NCBI RefSeq assembly: GCF_004208415.1
Contig: NZ_CP035758.1
Span: 7,068,001-7,132,000 of the forward strand
Length of the DNA: 64,000 bases
Direction of reading: 5' to 3'
DNA from: Ktedonosporobacter rubrisoli
GTDB taxonomy: Bacteria > Chloroflexota > Ktedonobacteria > Ktedonobacterales > Ktedonobacteraceae
Below, in pieces: positions 42,993 to 52,428 of this stretch. The notes beneath the pieces were generated by a model that saw only the letters and a list, made by a program, of their open reading frames with translations, did not search any database and had not been told where the DNA came from. The translations under genes were made by a program, and so were the position numbers. The first letter of the stretch is position 1, and the number at the start of each line of letters is the position of its first letter.

Positions 42993-44318
42993 CTATGCCT
43001 TCGCGTACAGGTCTGGAACATTGTAGAAAGCGCTAAAGCCAGCATAAGTCGCGGTCTCGTTGCCCAGCTCATCCTCGATCACCAGGAGACGATTATACTT
43101 GGCCACACGCTCACTGCGTGCAGGAGCGCCGGTCTTGATTTGTCCGGCATTCGTCGCCACGACAAGATCGGCAATCGTCGTATCCTCAGTCTCACCCGAG
43201 CGATGAGAGATCACAGCAGTAAACGCGGCCCGCTTAGCCATCTCGATAGCCTCTAGCGTCTCCGTCAAAGTTCCGATCTGATTGAGCTTAATCAAAATGG
43301 AATTGGCCGAGTGCTCGGCGATGCCGCGCTTGAGGCGAGCGGTATTAGTGACAAAGAGATCATCCCCGACCAGTTGGACGCGATTGCCCAGGCGCTGGCG
43401 CAGATGGGACCAGCCTTCCCAATCATCCTCAGCCAGGCCATCCTCGATCGAAATAATCGGATACTCGCCAATCCACTTTTCGTAAAGATCCACCATCTCC
43501 TGAGAAGTGAGCGTGCGTCCCTCGCGTGCTAGCACATATTTCCCATTCTCATAAAACTCGCTGGCTGCCGGGTCCATTCCCAGAAAAATATCTACGCCTG
43601 GCTTATAACCCGCCGCCTCGATCGCCGCCACGATTACCTCTAAGGCCTCACGATTCGAGCTGAGCGAAGGAGCAAAGCCGCCCTCGTCGCCAACATTTGT
43701 ATTGAACTTTCGCCCATGCAGAACCTTCTTCAGGCCCTGATAGACCTCGGCGCCCATGCGCAAAGCTTCACGGAACGAAGCCGCGCCTACAGGCAGAACC
43801 ATGTACTCCTGCATATCCGTCGAATTATCAGCGTGCTTGCCCCCATTAAGGATATTCATCATGGGAACGGGGAGCGTACGAGCCGAGACACCACCAAGAT
43901 AGCGATAGAGCGGCTGATGTTGCGCATGAGCCGCAGCTTTCGCCGCCGCCAACGAAACGCCAAGGATCGCATTAGCGCCCAGCTTAGCTTTATTGGTAGT
44001 CCCATCTAGCTCAATCATCACCTCATCAAGCATCACCTGATCAGTGGCATCCAGGCCCACCAGCGCATCGCTGATAATCTGCTGAACGTTTGTAACCGCC
44101 TTAAGCACGCCTTTACCGCCATAGCGGCTCTTATCGCCATCGCGCAACTCTACTGCTTCGTGCGCGCCGGTTGAGGCGCCGGAAGGGACAGCGGCTATTC
44201 CGCGCGCGCCGCCCATCAACAGTACCTCGACCTGAATGGTAGGATTGCCACGCGAATCAAGGATTTCGCGTGCTGTGACCTCCTCAATAGTGGTCAGGTC
44301 ATTTGTATTATTTGGCAT
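42993..44318 (-). CDS. eno: Enolase
   Basis: Interconverts 2-phosphoglycerate and phosphoenolpyruvate in glycolysis. A 441-residue protein with EILDSRGNPTIQVEV, PSGASTGAHEAVELRDGD, the metal Asp/Glu set in SIEDGLAEDDWEGW and QLVGDDLFVTN, and the signature SILIKLNQIGTLTETLEA; SHRSGETEDTTIADLVVA near the end. GGAGG lies 10 bases before the ATG. Single gene, its likely promoter at 44410-44439. Confidence 0.97.
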   Translation of the reverse strand: MPNNTNDLTTIEEVTAREILDSRGNPTIQVEVLLMGGARGIAAVPSGASTGAHEAVELRDGDKSRYGGKGVLKAVTNVQQIISDALVGLDATDQVMLDEVMIELDGTTNKAKLGANAILGVSLAAAKAAAHAQHQPLYRYLGGVSARTLPVPMMNILNGGKHADNSTDMQEYMVLPVGAASFREALRMGAEVYQGLKKVLHGRKFNTNVGDEGGFAPSLSSNREALEVIVAAIEAAGYKPGVDIFLGMDPAASEFYENGKYVLAREGRTLTSQEMVDLYEKWIGEYPIISIEDGLAEDDWEGWSHLRQRLGNRVQLVGDDLFVTNTARLKRGIAEHSANSILIKLNQIGTLTETLEAIEMAKRAAFTAVISHRSGETEDTTIADLVVATNAGQIKTGAPARSERVAKYNRLLVIEDELGNETATYAGFSAFYNVPDLYAKA

Positions 44319-44409
44319 AAAATATCATCCTCCGCGAGAACCATGTATGTGCATGGGGTGCATAGTATGCTGGTCTTTTATCCTCTATGGATAGAGTGCT
44401 TGCGGGGCT

Positions 44410-44439
44410 ATTGTACATCTTGTATAGGTGATTGGGCAA
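44410..44439 (-). promoter_or_regulatory. Possible enolase promoter
   Basis: Minus strand TTGCCC (44439-44434), 18-base spacer, TACAAT (44415-44410), about 85 bases ahead of the start codon. A plus-strand TTGACA-17-TGTAGT at 44534-44562 was also seen but faces the end of an opposing gene. Confidence 0.4.
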
Positions 44440-44654
44440 GAGAGTTTGGTATCCTCGTGTTATAGTCTTCTCGTATGGATTGTGAAAAGGAATTTGACTA
44501 TGCTCAGCCCCTTCTCTTCTCAGCATACGCGCCTTGACAAACAGAGTGTGCCCGCTTGTAGTAAGGGTCAGGAACCTTTTACCAGGATAGAGCGCGCTCC
44601 AATTTTAGTGCCTGCATTCTACCCTGGTAAGCTGTTGTGGTTCTGAGCCTTCTT

Positions 44655-45800
44655 TTAGCCATCTGTATCGGCGTCGACAAAAATCTGGGCTGGCCGTCGA
44701 ATGAGTGGCTGACGTGGAGAGGTTCCGTTGCGTAAAGAGCCGCTATTGCTACCGAAGCGCTTGTTAAAGGATGGTACCACGGGCTCGACCGTTGGCGTAT
44801 CGTCAAGGCCATTGGGTAATTGTTGCTGCAACATATCAAGACCTCTGCGCAAGGTCATCATATCACGCATAAAGCACGCCACGGCAGAGGCTGCCGAGCC
44901 CTTATCCTTCGAGGTATCGTAACGGCGAGCAGTCGCCTCACCGGCTAGCTGAGCTGCTTCAGCCATAGGATCTGATGTTTTGGCGGCGTAAGCATCCTGA
45001 AAGATATCATCCCAACTACTCCAGCGACCGCGCAGAGGCTTCCAGCCTAGCTGGCTATCGCTGACCGTGCGCCACTTTTCCTCAGTAAACTGCAGCCAGT
45101 CATCCATCAGGCGGGCATAAGCTGCAAGTTGCTGGCGCAGGTGCTCTTCTTCCTCCGAAGGCCGCTGTGGGAAGCTCTGCGGAAGGCCATCCGTATTCTG
45201 GCTGCTAACAAAATCGCTATTTCCCAGCTGCTGAAATCCCATTCCAGGCTGGTTATTAAAGCCGCCAGCGCCCACATAAGAGGCAGAGTTGATATCCGAT
45301 CCACCTGTAAAATATCCAGGGGCCCCCAGGGACAAATTTGCTGTCATCTGGCCATTAGGCATACCCAGCACGGGCAATTCGGTGCCAGCTGGCAATTCTC
45401 CAACGATATGTATACCGCTCGCGCCCAGAACCGGGCTCATCATAGCAGTTGCATCATGCAGTAGAACACCTTCAGAGAGGCCAGGCAGTCCACCAATCAC
45501 AATTTCTTCATGTCCAACAGCATCAAGTATACGCCATGCAAGCCGTGGGTTTTTAACTGCCCACCAGATACGACGTGAAATAAACGTGGAGGCGAACGCG
45601 AAGTTCACTACCAGCCACACAATCCCTCGCACAGCTAGCCAGTTGACGAGCGCAAGAATAATAATCATATACCAGGGATCATGCTGACCGGCTTCCTCGA
45701 TAAAGGTCAACACTGCGGCCACGGTCAGGCTAGGATCACGCAATGGATTAATAAAATCCAGAATGCGCCCAAGCCATTTCCTGCCAGTTTTTTCTTCCAA
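44655..45800 (-). CDS. Membrane protein of unknown function
   Basis: A 381-residue protein. The TTG at 45800 has a strong AGGAG 6 bases upstream and is preferred to an open frame that extends to 45896. Hydrophobic segments lie at about 40-60 and 65-90, followed by a Gly/Asn-rich stretch (about 155-215), then a helical Glu/Arg-rich part with a GWKPLRGRWSSWDD motif and SGSLRNGTSP near the end. No family was recognised. It follows the RNase PH gene by 241 bases on the same strand. Neighbours give no functional clue. Confidence 0.7.
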   Translation of the reverse strand: MEEKTGRKWLGRILDFINPLRDPSLTVAAVLTFIEEAGQHDPWYMIIILALVNWLAVRGIVWLVVNFAFASTFISRRIWWAVKNPRLAWRILDAVGHEEIVIGGLPGLSEGVLLHDATAMMSPVLGASGIHIVGELPAGTELPVLGMPNGQMTANLSLGAPGYFTGGSDINSASYVGAGGFNNQPGMGFQQLGNSDFVSSQNTDGLPQSFPQRPSEEEEHLRQQLAAYARLMDDWLQFTEEKWRTVSDSQLGWKPLRGRWSSWDDIFQDAYAAKTSDPMAEAAQLAGEATARRYDTSKDKGSAASAVACFMRDMMTLRRGLDMLQQQLPNGLDDTPTVEPVVPSFNKRFGSNSGSLRNGTSPRQPLIRRPAQIFVDADTDG

Positions 45801-46041
45801 TGTGCGCTCCTCTCGATGTTGCCGCTGGTCCGGCTGACTTATGTATTTCTCTGCTGCTTGCAGGGCAATTCTAGCACGCGCCCTGCGCATCCGCAAGTTA
45901 CTTTACTTTGTTCGCTATTGCTTAATATCGAGCTTATCATCAAGTACAACGGATGCCCCGCAAGCTATACAGAAGAATGGTACTAATGTACCTCTTTATG
46001 TCATCTGGTAACGCCTGACGAGCCTGGCTTTTCTTTCGAGC

Positions 46042-46758
46042 TTAGAGTGCAAGATATTGCTGCTGCCGAGCTAAAAGCTCTGTGATACCCTGCTCGGCCA
46101 GATCCAGCAAGGCGTTCATGGTGCTTCGGCCGAATACGCCGCCCTCGCCAGTGCCCTGCAGCTCTACAAAATCGTGCCCACTCGTCATGACCACATTAAA
46201 ATCAACGTCGGCACGGGAGTCTTCGGCATAACATAGATCGAGCATTAGATCACCGCCAACTATTCCTACGCTGGTAGCGGCCACAGCTGTATGCAGTGGA
46301 TGTTGAGCTAACAAGCCCTGCTTGAGCAAAAGCGAGCAGGCGCGATGGAGGGCGATATAGGCTCCAGTAATCGCTGCGGTGCGCGTGCCGCCATCAGCCT
46401 GCAGCACATCGCAGTCAAGGGTGATCGTGCGCGGTCCCAGCAGCTGCATATCAACAGCGGCACGCAGCGAGCGCCCAATCAAACGCTGGATCTCCTGCGT
46501 ACGGCCGCTCACACGCCCGCTGCGCTCACGCGCACTACGCGTATGGGTAGCGCGAGGCAGCATATTATATTCAGCCGTCACCCACCCTTGCGCCTTCCCC
46601 TCCAGGAACGGCGGCACCTTCTCTTCCACAGTAGCGGCACAGAGAACGCGCGTCTTGCCGGTCTCGATAAGGACCGAGCCCTCGGCATAGTCCAGGTAAT
46701 CAATAGTAATAGTAACCGGCCTGAGTTGAGCCGAATCACGCCCATCAATACGTGTCAT
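46042..46758 (-). CDS. rph: Ribonuclease PH
   Basis: A 238-residue phosphorolytic 3'-5' exoribonuclease that trims tRNA precursors. It carries MTRIDGRDSAQLRPV, GWVTAEYNMLPRATHTRS, the RERSGRVSGRTQEIQRLIGRSLR signature (quoted in part), and LDCDVLQADGGTRTAAITGAY. Length matches the family. Its product acts on the same RNA ends made by RNase Y and others. A TTGGTA-18-TAGAAT promoter lies upstream. Confidence 0.96.
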   Translation of the reverse strand: MTRIDGRDSAQLRPVTITIDYLDYAEGSVLIETGKTRVLCAATVEEKVPPFLEGKAQGWVTAEYNMLPRATHTRSARERSGRVSGRTQEIQRLIGRSLRAAVDMQLLGPRTITLDCDVLQADGGTRTAAITGAYIALHRACSLLLKQGLLAQHPLHTAVAATSVGIVGGDLMLDLCYAEDSRADVDFNVVMTSGHDFVELQGTGEGGVFGRSTMNALLDLAEQGITELLARQQQYLAL

Positions 46759-46794
46759 ATATAGAAAGCCTTTCAGGTTGTGATATTTGTCATT

Positions 46795-46824
46795 ATTCTA
46801 CCTTGAACGATGAGGTGTTACCAA
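46795..46824 (-). promoter_or_regulatory. Promoter of rph
   Basis: Minus strand TTGGTA (46824-46819), 18-base spacer, TAGAAT (46800-46795), 37 bases ahead of the ATG. Confidence 0.5.
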
Positions 46825-46904
46825 AGTCATAGTCGAGGGTCAGGACATTCAAGTTTCAATTGCCCTCATGTACAGGAAAGGGAAGCGAAACCGCGTCCCA
46901 AAAG

Positions 46905-46924
46905 TTAAGGGCTCACGCCCTTAA
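46905..46924. terminator. Small perfect hairpin in the rph/synthase interval
   Basis: TTAAGGGC-TCAC-GCCCTTAA, an 8-bp stem with a 4-base loop. It lies between divergent genes; its role is unclear. Nothing else but the dyad at 47135-47165 stands out in 46759-47327. Confidence 0.4.
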
Positions 46925-47134
46925 TAATCCCAATTTGGGGTAAATAGAAGACCTTGAGTAGAAGGTCAGGTATTAGCCCAGCGACGCTGCACTTTGCCAG
47001 CGCAGTCAGGTGCCATAGCGCTAAACCTCCCAATATCTCCTTCCCTTCCTGCCAGCGTTTCGAGAAGAGCACATAACATGAAAAAAAGCTCTGCCCTACT
47101 GGCGGGCTGGCTATGTCTAATTTCTGGTATCCTG

Positions 47135-47165
47135 GTAATGTTATACCATTGTATGGTAACATTAC
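47135..47165 (+). promoter_or_regulatory. Long inverted repeat upstream of the trehalose-synthase-like gene
   Basis: GTAATGTTA (47135-47143) and TAACATTAC (47157-47165) are perfect arms, and inner ACCAT/ATGGT also pair. It lies 163 bases before the gene. Candidate operator or cruciform; no matching -35/-10 was found. Confidence 0.45.
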
Positions 47166-47327
47166 ACTTGGTGTCTTGCGTAACGCCGTCATTTAGGATG
47201 TGGTGTGTCTGTAGTTCAGACCGTACCAGGTGTCACTTTGCCTGACTCATAAGGCACCTGGAGGATCGATACGGTCCACAGGTCCAATGGCAAGAACAGT
47301 AAGCACCTGCTTAGAAAGGATAAACCC

Positions 47328-48908
47328 ATGCCCACGCGGATGAAAACTCCAACTGATCCTCCGCAATTGACGCATGTGAATCGTCTCATCATTGCTTCCA
47401 ATCGTGGTCCCGTTGAATATCAACTCACTCACGATAACACGCTCAAGGCTCGTCGAGGCGCCGGGGGTATGGTAACAGCTCTCATTGATGCTGGTAATCG
47501 TATGGATGTAACCTGGGTTGCAATGACTATGACAGAGGGTGATCGTCGCGCCGTCAAAGAGGCACAGGCGCATGGCGGTTTGCTCGAATCACCAATTCGC
47601 GGTCAGAACATGCAACTGCGCTATGTTGCAATTCCCAAAACTGCGTACCGCAAGCATTACGAAAAAATGAGTAATGAGGTACTGTGGTTTTTACAACACT
47701 ATATGTATGACCCTAATCAGGGATCTACCCGGGCCTTGCAAGATGCCTGGGAGAATGGTTATTGCGTCGCCAACCGGGCTATCGCTGATGCGATAAATGC
47801 CGAGATCGAGCGCGAGACGACGCCGCCCGTGGTAATGTTGCAAGACTACCATCTCTATCTTGCCGCCGCGATGATTCGTCAACGCCACCCTGCGATTGTC
47901 ATGCAGCAGTTCGTCCATATTCCCTGGCCTGATATCCGTTGCTGGCATTTTCTCCCCAGCAATATTGCACAAGCTATCTATAGTGGCTTAGCCGGTAATG
48001 ACATTATCGGTTTCCAAACTGAGCGCGACGCACGTAATTTTCTTGAGGGCGCACGCACCATGCTAGAAGGCGCTGTCGTCGATTTTGAGGAAGGGGCAGT
48101 ATGGTGGCAGGGCCATCGTACGCAGGCTCGTTCCTATCCTATCTCTATCTCGGTGACCGAGGAGCGCCGTGTTGTCAATAGCACAGCCGGTAAGCGGGCG
48201 GCCGAGAAGATTATGCCATTGCTCAACGAGCATACTGTCATGCGCGTGGATCGTATTGAGCCTACCAAGAACATAGTACGCGGGTTTGAGGCTTATGACT
48301 ACATGCTTGAGCGTCATCCCGAGCTACATGGAAAAGTTAACTTTCTTGCCTTCCTGGTTCCTTCGCGCCAGACTGTGCCGATCTATCGCCGTACGACTGC
48401 TGAGGTCATGGCGGCCATCGAAGACACCAATAAAAAGTACGGTACAGAAGATTGGACACCTATTCACGCCTTTTGCGATAATGATCGGACGCGCGCGCTT
48501 GCTGCCATGCAGTATTACGATGCACTATTGGTAAATCCGATCATCGATGGTATGAATCTGGTAGCCAAAGAAGGACCTGTCGTCAATCAGCGCAATGGAG
48601 TGCTGGTTCTTTCACGGACAGCTGGAGCATTTCAGCAGCTGGGCAAAGGCTCTATTCCTACCTCACCTATCGACGTTATAGAGACATCTCAGGCCTTATA
48701 TAAGGCTCTCACACTCTCTCCTGAGGAACGAGAGATAAAAGCTAACCTTGCGCGACAGGCTGTAGAGCGAAGTGATCTCAATGTGTGGTTATCACGACAA
48801 ATACGGGATATTAACGAACTATTGGAGCGTACGCTTCCCCTTCCCGGCACAACCCCGGTAGCGATTGCTGAAGATAGTACTAGCGAGATCGTGGCAAACG
48901 TAAGCTAG
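47328..48908 (+). CDS. otsA: Trehalose-6-phosphate synthase-like glycosyltransferase (GT20)
   Basis: A 526-residue GT20 enzyme. Residues and motifs include LIIASNRGPVEY (N-terminal donor loop), RRGAGGMVTALID, LQDYHLYLAA, VMRVDRIEPTKNIVRGF (donor phosphate-binding Arg and Lys) and DGMNLVAKEGP. Normally it joins glucose from a nucleotide donor to glucose-6-phosphate. No trehalose phosphatase domain or neighbour is present, and related enzymes make other glycosylated phosphates, so product identity is open. AAAGGA lies 7 bases upstream of the ATG. It converges on a glucan-debranching gene. Confidence 0.85.
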   Translation: MPTRMKTPTDPPQLTHVNRLIIASNRGPVEYQLTHDNTLKARRGAGGMVTALIDAGNRMDVTWVAMTMTEGDRRAVKEAQAHGGLLESPIRGQNMQLRYVAIPKTAYRKHYEKMSNEVLWFLQHYMYDPNQGSTRALQDAWENGYCVANRAIADAINAEIERETTPPVVMLQDYHLYLAAAMIRQRHPAIVMQQFVHIPWPDIRCWHFLPSNIAQAIYSGLAGNDIIGFQTERDARNFLEGARTMLEGAVVDFEEGAVWWQGHRTQARSYPISISVTEERRVVNSTAGKRAAEKIMPLLNEHTVMRVDRIEPTKNIVRGFEAYDYMLERHPELHGKVNFLAFLVPSRQTVPIYRRTTAEVMAAIEDTNKKYGTEDWTPIHAFCDNDRTRALAAMQYYDALLVNPIIDGMNLVAKEGPVVNQRNGVLVLSRTAGAFQQLGKGSIPTSPIDVIETSQALYKALTLSPEEREIKANLARQAVERSDLNVWLSRQIRDINELLERTLPLPGTTPVAIAEDSTSEIVANVS

Positions 48909-48919
48909 AGCAAAAATAT

Positions 48920-48945
48920 ATGCAGGGAAGGATTCCCCTGCATAC
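48920..48945. terminator. Bidirectional terminator between synthase and debranching genes
   Basis: TATGCAGGG (48920-48928), 8-base loop, CCCTGCATA (48937-48945). Minus-strand continuation is TATTTTTGC, plus-strand continuation CATCTTTG. Confidence 0.8.
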
Positions 48946-48964
48946 ATCTTTGTTCGTCCTTCGA

Positions 48965-51145
48965 TTAACGGACGTCTAACTCAACTTCGTTATCATCCCC
49001 TGCGATCACCTGTGTGTGTTGGCCAGAACGCACAAAGCGTAAATGGAGGTGCTGCCCACCCAGGTGCAGGTCGCGTATTTCCATCTTCTGCAACCACTCA
49101 GGTAATGTGGGTCGGTCAAGACGGAGGCAATGATGCTCCGCATCTGGTCGGAAGCCCAGTAAGGCATTGACTAGGAGAAATGGGGCTCCAGCCGCCCAGG
49201 CCTGAGGCGAACAGGCCACAGGATAACGCGTTGGACCATAGCCCTCTCGCCGTGGAAAGCCGCAGTAGAGCTCTGGCAGGCGCGCCGCTTCAAAGTACAG
49301 GCTGGCGTGATAAATCCCCTGTAAAAGCTGACCAGCTTCGGTTTTGCGCCCATAGCGCGCAAAGCCTTCGCCTACCATGGCTGTATCATGGGGCCAGACC
49401 GAGCCGTTATGATAGCTCATCGGATTATAGCGCCTGGCCTGGGTTGATAGCGTGCGCATTCCCCAGCCATTGTACATATCCTTTTGCATGAGCCGCGAGA
49501 CTACGCGCTGAGCCTGCTCTTCTGGCACGATTCCTGACCAGAGACACTGACCTGCATTTGAAGAGACTACATCACAAGGTTTCTTCTCAGCATCAAGGGC
49601 CTCGTAGAAAACCTGCTCTTCTTCCCACCAGAAGTGGCGCAAAAAGTTTTCGCGTAAGCTCTGAGCGCGCTGTTGCCAGGATTGAACCTCCTGCGTTTTC
49701 CCAAGCCGTCCGGCCAGGTAGCTCGTAGCATTAAAGGCTGCAAAGGCATAACCCTGCACTTCGCACAGGGCGATAGGTGAGCGCGCAAGCAGTCCATCGC
49801 TGTGCGAGACGGAATCCCAGGCATCCTTCCAACCCTGATTCGCCAATCCCTTTTCGGAGGCCTTGTGATACTCTATAAAGCCATCCCCATCGCGGTCGCC
49901 ATATTCTACTATCCAGCGCGCGGCAGCCTCTACATTAGGCCAGAGCTTCTCCGCTAGCTCCAGGTCATTGGTCCAGCGCGTATACTTCTCTAGCGTGATC
50001 AAGAAAAGTGGCGTCACATCGATGCTACCATAATAGGGGATATAGGGAATCTCGCGGCAGTTAGCCATCTCGCCGGTACGTAGCTCATGCAGCATCTTGC
50101 CAGGTTCCTCGTCGGTAAACGGCTCTACTTTGTTTCCCTGATGAGCCGCAAGAAACTTGAGCGCCCCACGCGTTACGTCAGGGAACCAGGGCAAGAATTC
50201 CAGGCAGGTTATCAATCCATCGCGCCCAAAGGGGCAGGAGAACCAGGGAATACCGGCATATGGGTAGTACCCCTGCGGGGTTAAGGTGCTGAGCATGGTT
50301 AAATCATTCATACCGCGTGTGAGCAGGCGATTGAAGAGCGGGTCGTCGGTGGTCAAGGTCGGCTGCGGCAGCTCATATTTGCTGGGCATGGCTACGCTCG
50401 GCGCAAAACGCTCTGCATTGGCCTCCTTCATCTTTATCACGACACGTATTTCTACCGGCTCATCCCGCTTGAGCTGCAATTTCCAGAACACGCGATCCGA
50501 GAGCACGCGATCGGCGGCCGGCATAAACGCACAGCGGGTCTGCCGCTCTACGTCATCGAGCCCCTGATAGCTGAATATTACAGAATCGTTCTCTCTCTCT
50601 GGTGTCTGTTGTTGCCCATGAGCTTCACGCAGGCTACCCCGCACCTCAAACAAATCACAAAAATCCGCCCCCAACTTGAGACTTAAGGTTAACGGAACTG
50701 GCATTGTATAGAAGCTGGTAACCGTAAAGACCTGAACCAGTTGTTCCGCTTGCAGATCGAGATAGCGATTGACGTGAATCGTTCCTTGCTCCACATTGAT
50801 GTCATGCTCAATGGTAAATGCATGATTCGTCAAATCGATCTGGCATTCGTTACCCATGTTAGCAACATGATGCGAAAGTACCTGAAGAGGACGTCCTTGC
50901 AGGAAAAGATTGCAAGCTCGCAGAAAGCGCGTTCCATGCCAGAAAAGCCCCATCTCTTTCTGTGAAGGCGTGATGTCGCCATGCACATCAGAGATAAAGA
51001 AGGCATCGCTATACTTGAGGGTAATCTGCGGCATGTGAAAATTGCCTGCAGTATCCTGGTCCTCAAGCAAGTCCGACTGGAACTCTTCGTCAGCTTTGCT
51101 TTCTATGGATTGAAGCAGTATCGCCTCTGATACGTTGTCCGTCAT
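48965..51145 (-). CDS. Glycogen-debranching-type amylo-alpha-1,6-glucosidase
   Basis: A 726-residue cytosolic enzyme. Residues about 40-240 are the N-terminal beta-sandwich (SDAFFISDVHGDI...). The (alpha/alpha)6 barrel shows YPYAGIPWFSCPFGRDGLIT, GLANQGWKDAWDSVSHSDG and NPMSYHNGSVWPHDTAM, the pattern of bacterial debranching enzymes/GDE_N_bis and GH15/63-like glucan hydrolases. It probably removes alpha-1,6 branches of glycogen-like polymers. It converges on the trehalose-synthase-like gene, consistent with glucan/disaccharide metabolism. Confidence 0.82.
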   Translation of the reverse strand: MTDNVSEAILLQSIESKADEEFQSDLLEDQDTAGNFHMPQITLKYSDAFFISDVHGDITPSQKEMGLFWHGTRFLRACNLFLQGRPLQVLSHHVANMGNECQIDLTNHAFTIEHDINVEQGTIHVNRYLDLQAEQLVQVFTVTSFYTMPVPLTLSLKLGADFCDLFEVRGSLREAHGQQQTPERENDSVIFSYQGLDDVERQTRCAFMPAADRVLSDRVFWKLQLKRDEPVEIRVVIKMKEANAERFAPSVAMPSKYELPQPTLTTDDPLFNRLLTRGMNDLTMLSTLTPQGYYPYAGIPWFSCPFGRDGLITCLEFLPWFPDVTRGALKFLAAHQGNKVEPFTDEEPGKMLHELRTGEMANCREIPYIPYYGSIDVTPLFLITLEKYTRWTNDLELAEKLWPNVEAAARWIVEYGDRDGDGFIEYHKASEKGLANQGWKDAWDSVSHSDGLLARSPIALCEVQGYAFAAFNATSYLAGRLGKTQEVQSWQQRAQSLRENFLRHFWWEEEQVFYEALDAEKKPCDVVSSNAGQCLWSGIVPEEQAQRVVSRLMQKDMYNGWGMRTLSTQARRYNPMSYHNGSVWPHDTAMVGEGFARYGRKTEAGQLLQGIYHASLYFEAARLPELYCGFPRREGYGPTRYPVACSPQAWAAGAPFLLVNALLGFRPDAEHHCLRLDRPTLPEWLQKMEIRDLHLGGQHLHLRFVRSGQHTQVIAGDDNEVELDVR

Positions 51146-51633
51146 AAACTATGTCTCTTTCTACTTACAAAGGTGAACATCTATGGCTGCCCATCCATGT
51201 GGATAGACATGATTGGAATGCAGCGACGGAGCCCATGCTTCTCTTTTAAGAGACTTCGACCTGCAAGTAGCATTTATGTAATGCTCGATTAAAAGTAACC
51301 CGAACCAACTTTTGGGGATAAACGGGCCATTCTAGCAATAAAAGATAATGCGACTCTCCCTTCGGATGAGTCGCAGTTGTAAGGCACTGCTAAAATAGGT
51401 GCGCCAGGTCTCTAGAATTTCTGCGTGTACTTGTAAAGGACCCTCTACAAAATTGCAGAGGGTTCTACAGAAACTTTAACAAAGAAAATCTGTAGAATAT
51501 TCCATTCCCTTTGAGTTGTATAACGTAGCTATGTGAAAAGGTAACACCAGGCAGAGAAAAGGGGGGCCTGAAGGGGGTAGATGGTACCAGGAAAAGCGCT
51601 GACTGGCGGCTTTAGCGCGCTTGAGCAAATTTG
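51146..51633. other. Intergenic stretch with two hairpins
   Basis: Perfect stems TGCGACTC/GAGTCGCA (51349-51356 with 51368-51375) and a 9-bp wobble stem GGACCCTCT/AGAGGGTTC (51438-51465). Neither has a strong T-run. No ORF with a ribosome binding site was found; no RNA family was recognised. Confidence 0.45.
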
Positions 51634-51642
51634 TGCTAGAAT
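51634..51642 (+). promoter_or_regulatory. Extended -10 directly before the HipA-like start
   Basis: TGC-TAGAAT (-10 at 51637-51642) ends 6 bases before the ATG at 51649. The predicted start coincides with the start codon, and no ribosome binding site is present, so a leaderless mRNA is predicted. Confidence 0.55.
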
Positions 51643-51648
51643 AGCATC

Positions 51649-52428
51649 ATGCTCAGAACACTTACTGCAACGCGCTATGTCACGCCGCTAAGAGAAGGTG
51701 GCTCACTGCCTGCTATCGTGGAGGCCGATGATGATGGCCTCTACGTATTAAAGTTTCGCGGGGCCGGCCAGGGTCTGAAGGCCTTGATTGCCGAACTTGT
51801 GGCAGGCGAAATCGGGCGCGCCCTGGGCCTGGCGGTACCCGAGATAGTTTTTATTGAGCTTGATCCTGTGCTGGGCCGCTCGGAGCCTGATTTTGAGATT
51901 CAAGCTTTGATCAAGGCCAGCGAGGGGCTTAACCTGGCGCTCGATTACTTGCCAGGGGCGCTGCCCTTTGAGCAGCGCAATGCGCTGGAGCTGGACCCGC
52001 TGCTGGCTTCTTCCATCGTCTGGTTTGATGCCTATGTCACCAATGTGGATCGCACGCCGCGCAATACCAATATGCTCTTCTGGCACAAGCGCTTGATGCT
52101 CATTGATCACGGGGCTTCGCTCTACTTTCATCATATCGATGGCCAGTATCAAGAGCGCAGCCGCAATCCTTTCTCTGCGATTAAAGAACATGTCCTGCTC
52201 CCTGTCGCCAGCCAGCTGGTCGAGGCCGATGCCATCCTGAAGGGGCGCCTGAACTCGACAGTGCTGCAGCAAATTATTGAGGCGATTCCGACCGCATGGC
52301 TAAACGATGAACACTTCGAAGATGCCCAGGCCCAGCGTTCCGCCTATCTTGCCTATTTACTGGATCGCCTGGCATCTTCGCATATCTTTGTGGAGGAAGC
52401 TGTGAATGCGCGCGCCCGTATCCTATGA
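51649..52428 (+). CDS. HipA-like kinase (HipA_2 type)
   Basis: A 259-residue kinase-fold protein. VLKF supplies the ATP lysine (Lys35), followed by a helix with ELVAGEIGRALGL. The catalytic loop reads TNVDRTPRNTNML (Asp134, Asn139) and the metal Asp153 lies in LIDHG. It resembles the HipA_2 family of small HipA-like kinases, not full-length HipA. The target is unknown; HipA proteins phosphorylate aminoacyl-tRNA synthetases. It overlaps the DUF3037 gene by 23 bases. No antitoxin-type HTH gene is adjacent. Confidence 0.82.
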   Translation: MLRTLTATRYVTPLREGGSLPAIVEADDDGLYVLKFRGAGQGLKALIAELVAGEIGRALGLAVPEIVFIELDPVLGRSEPDFEIQALIKASEGLNLALDYLPGALPFEQRNALELDPLLASSIVWFDAYVTNVDRTPRNTNMLFWHKRLMLIDHGASLYFHHIDGQYQERSRNPFSAIKEHVLLPVASQLVEADAILKGRLNSTVLQQIIEAIPTAWLNDEHFEDAQAQRSAYLAYLLDRLASSHIFVEEAVNARARIL

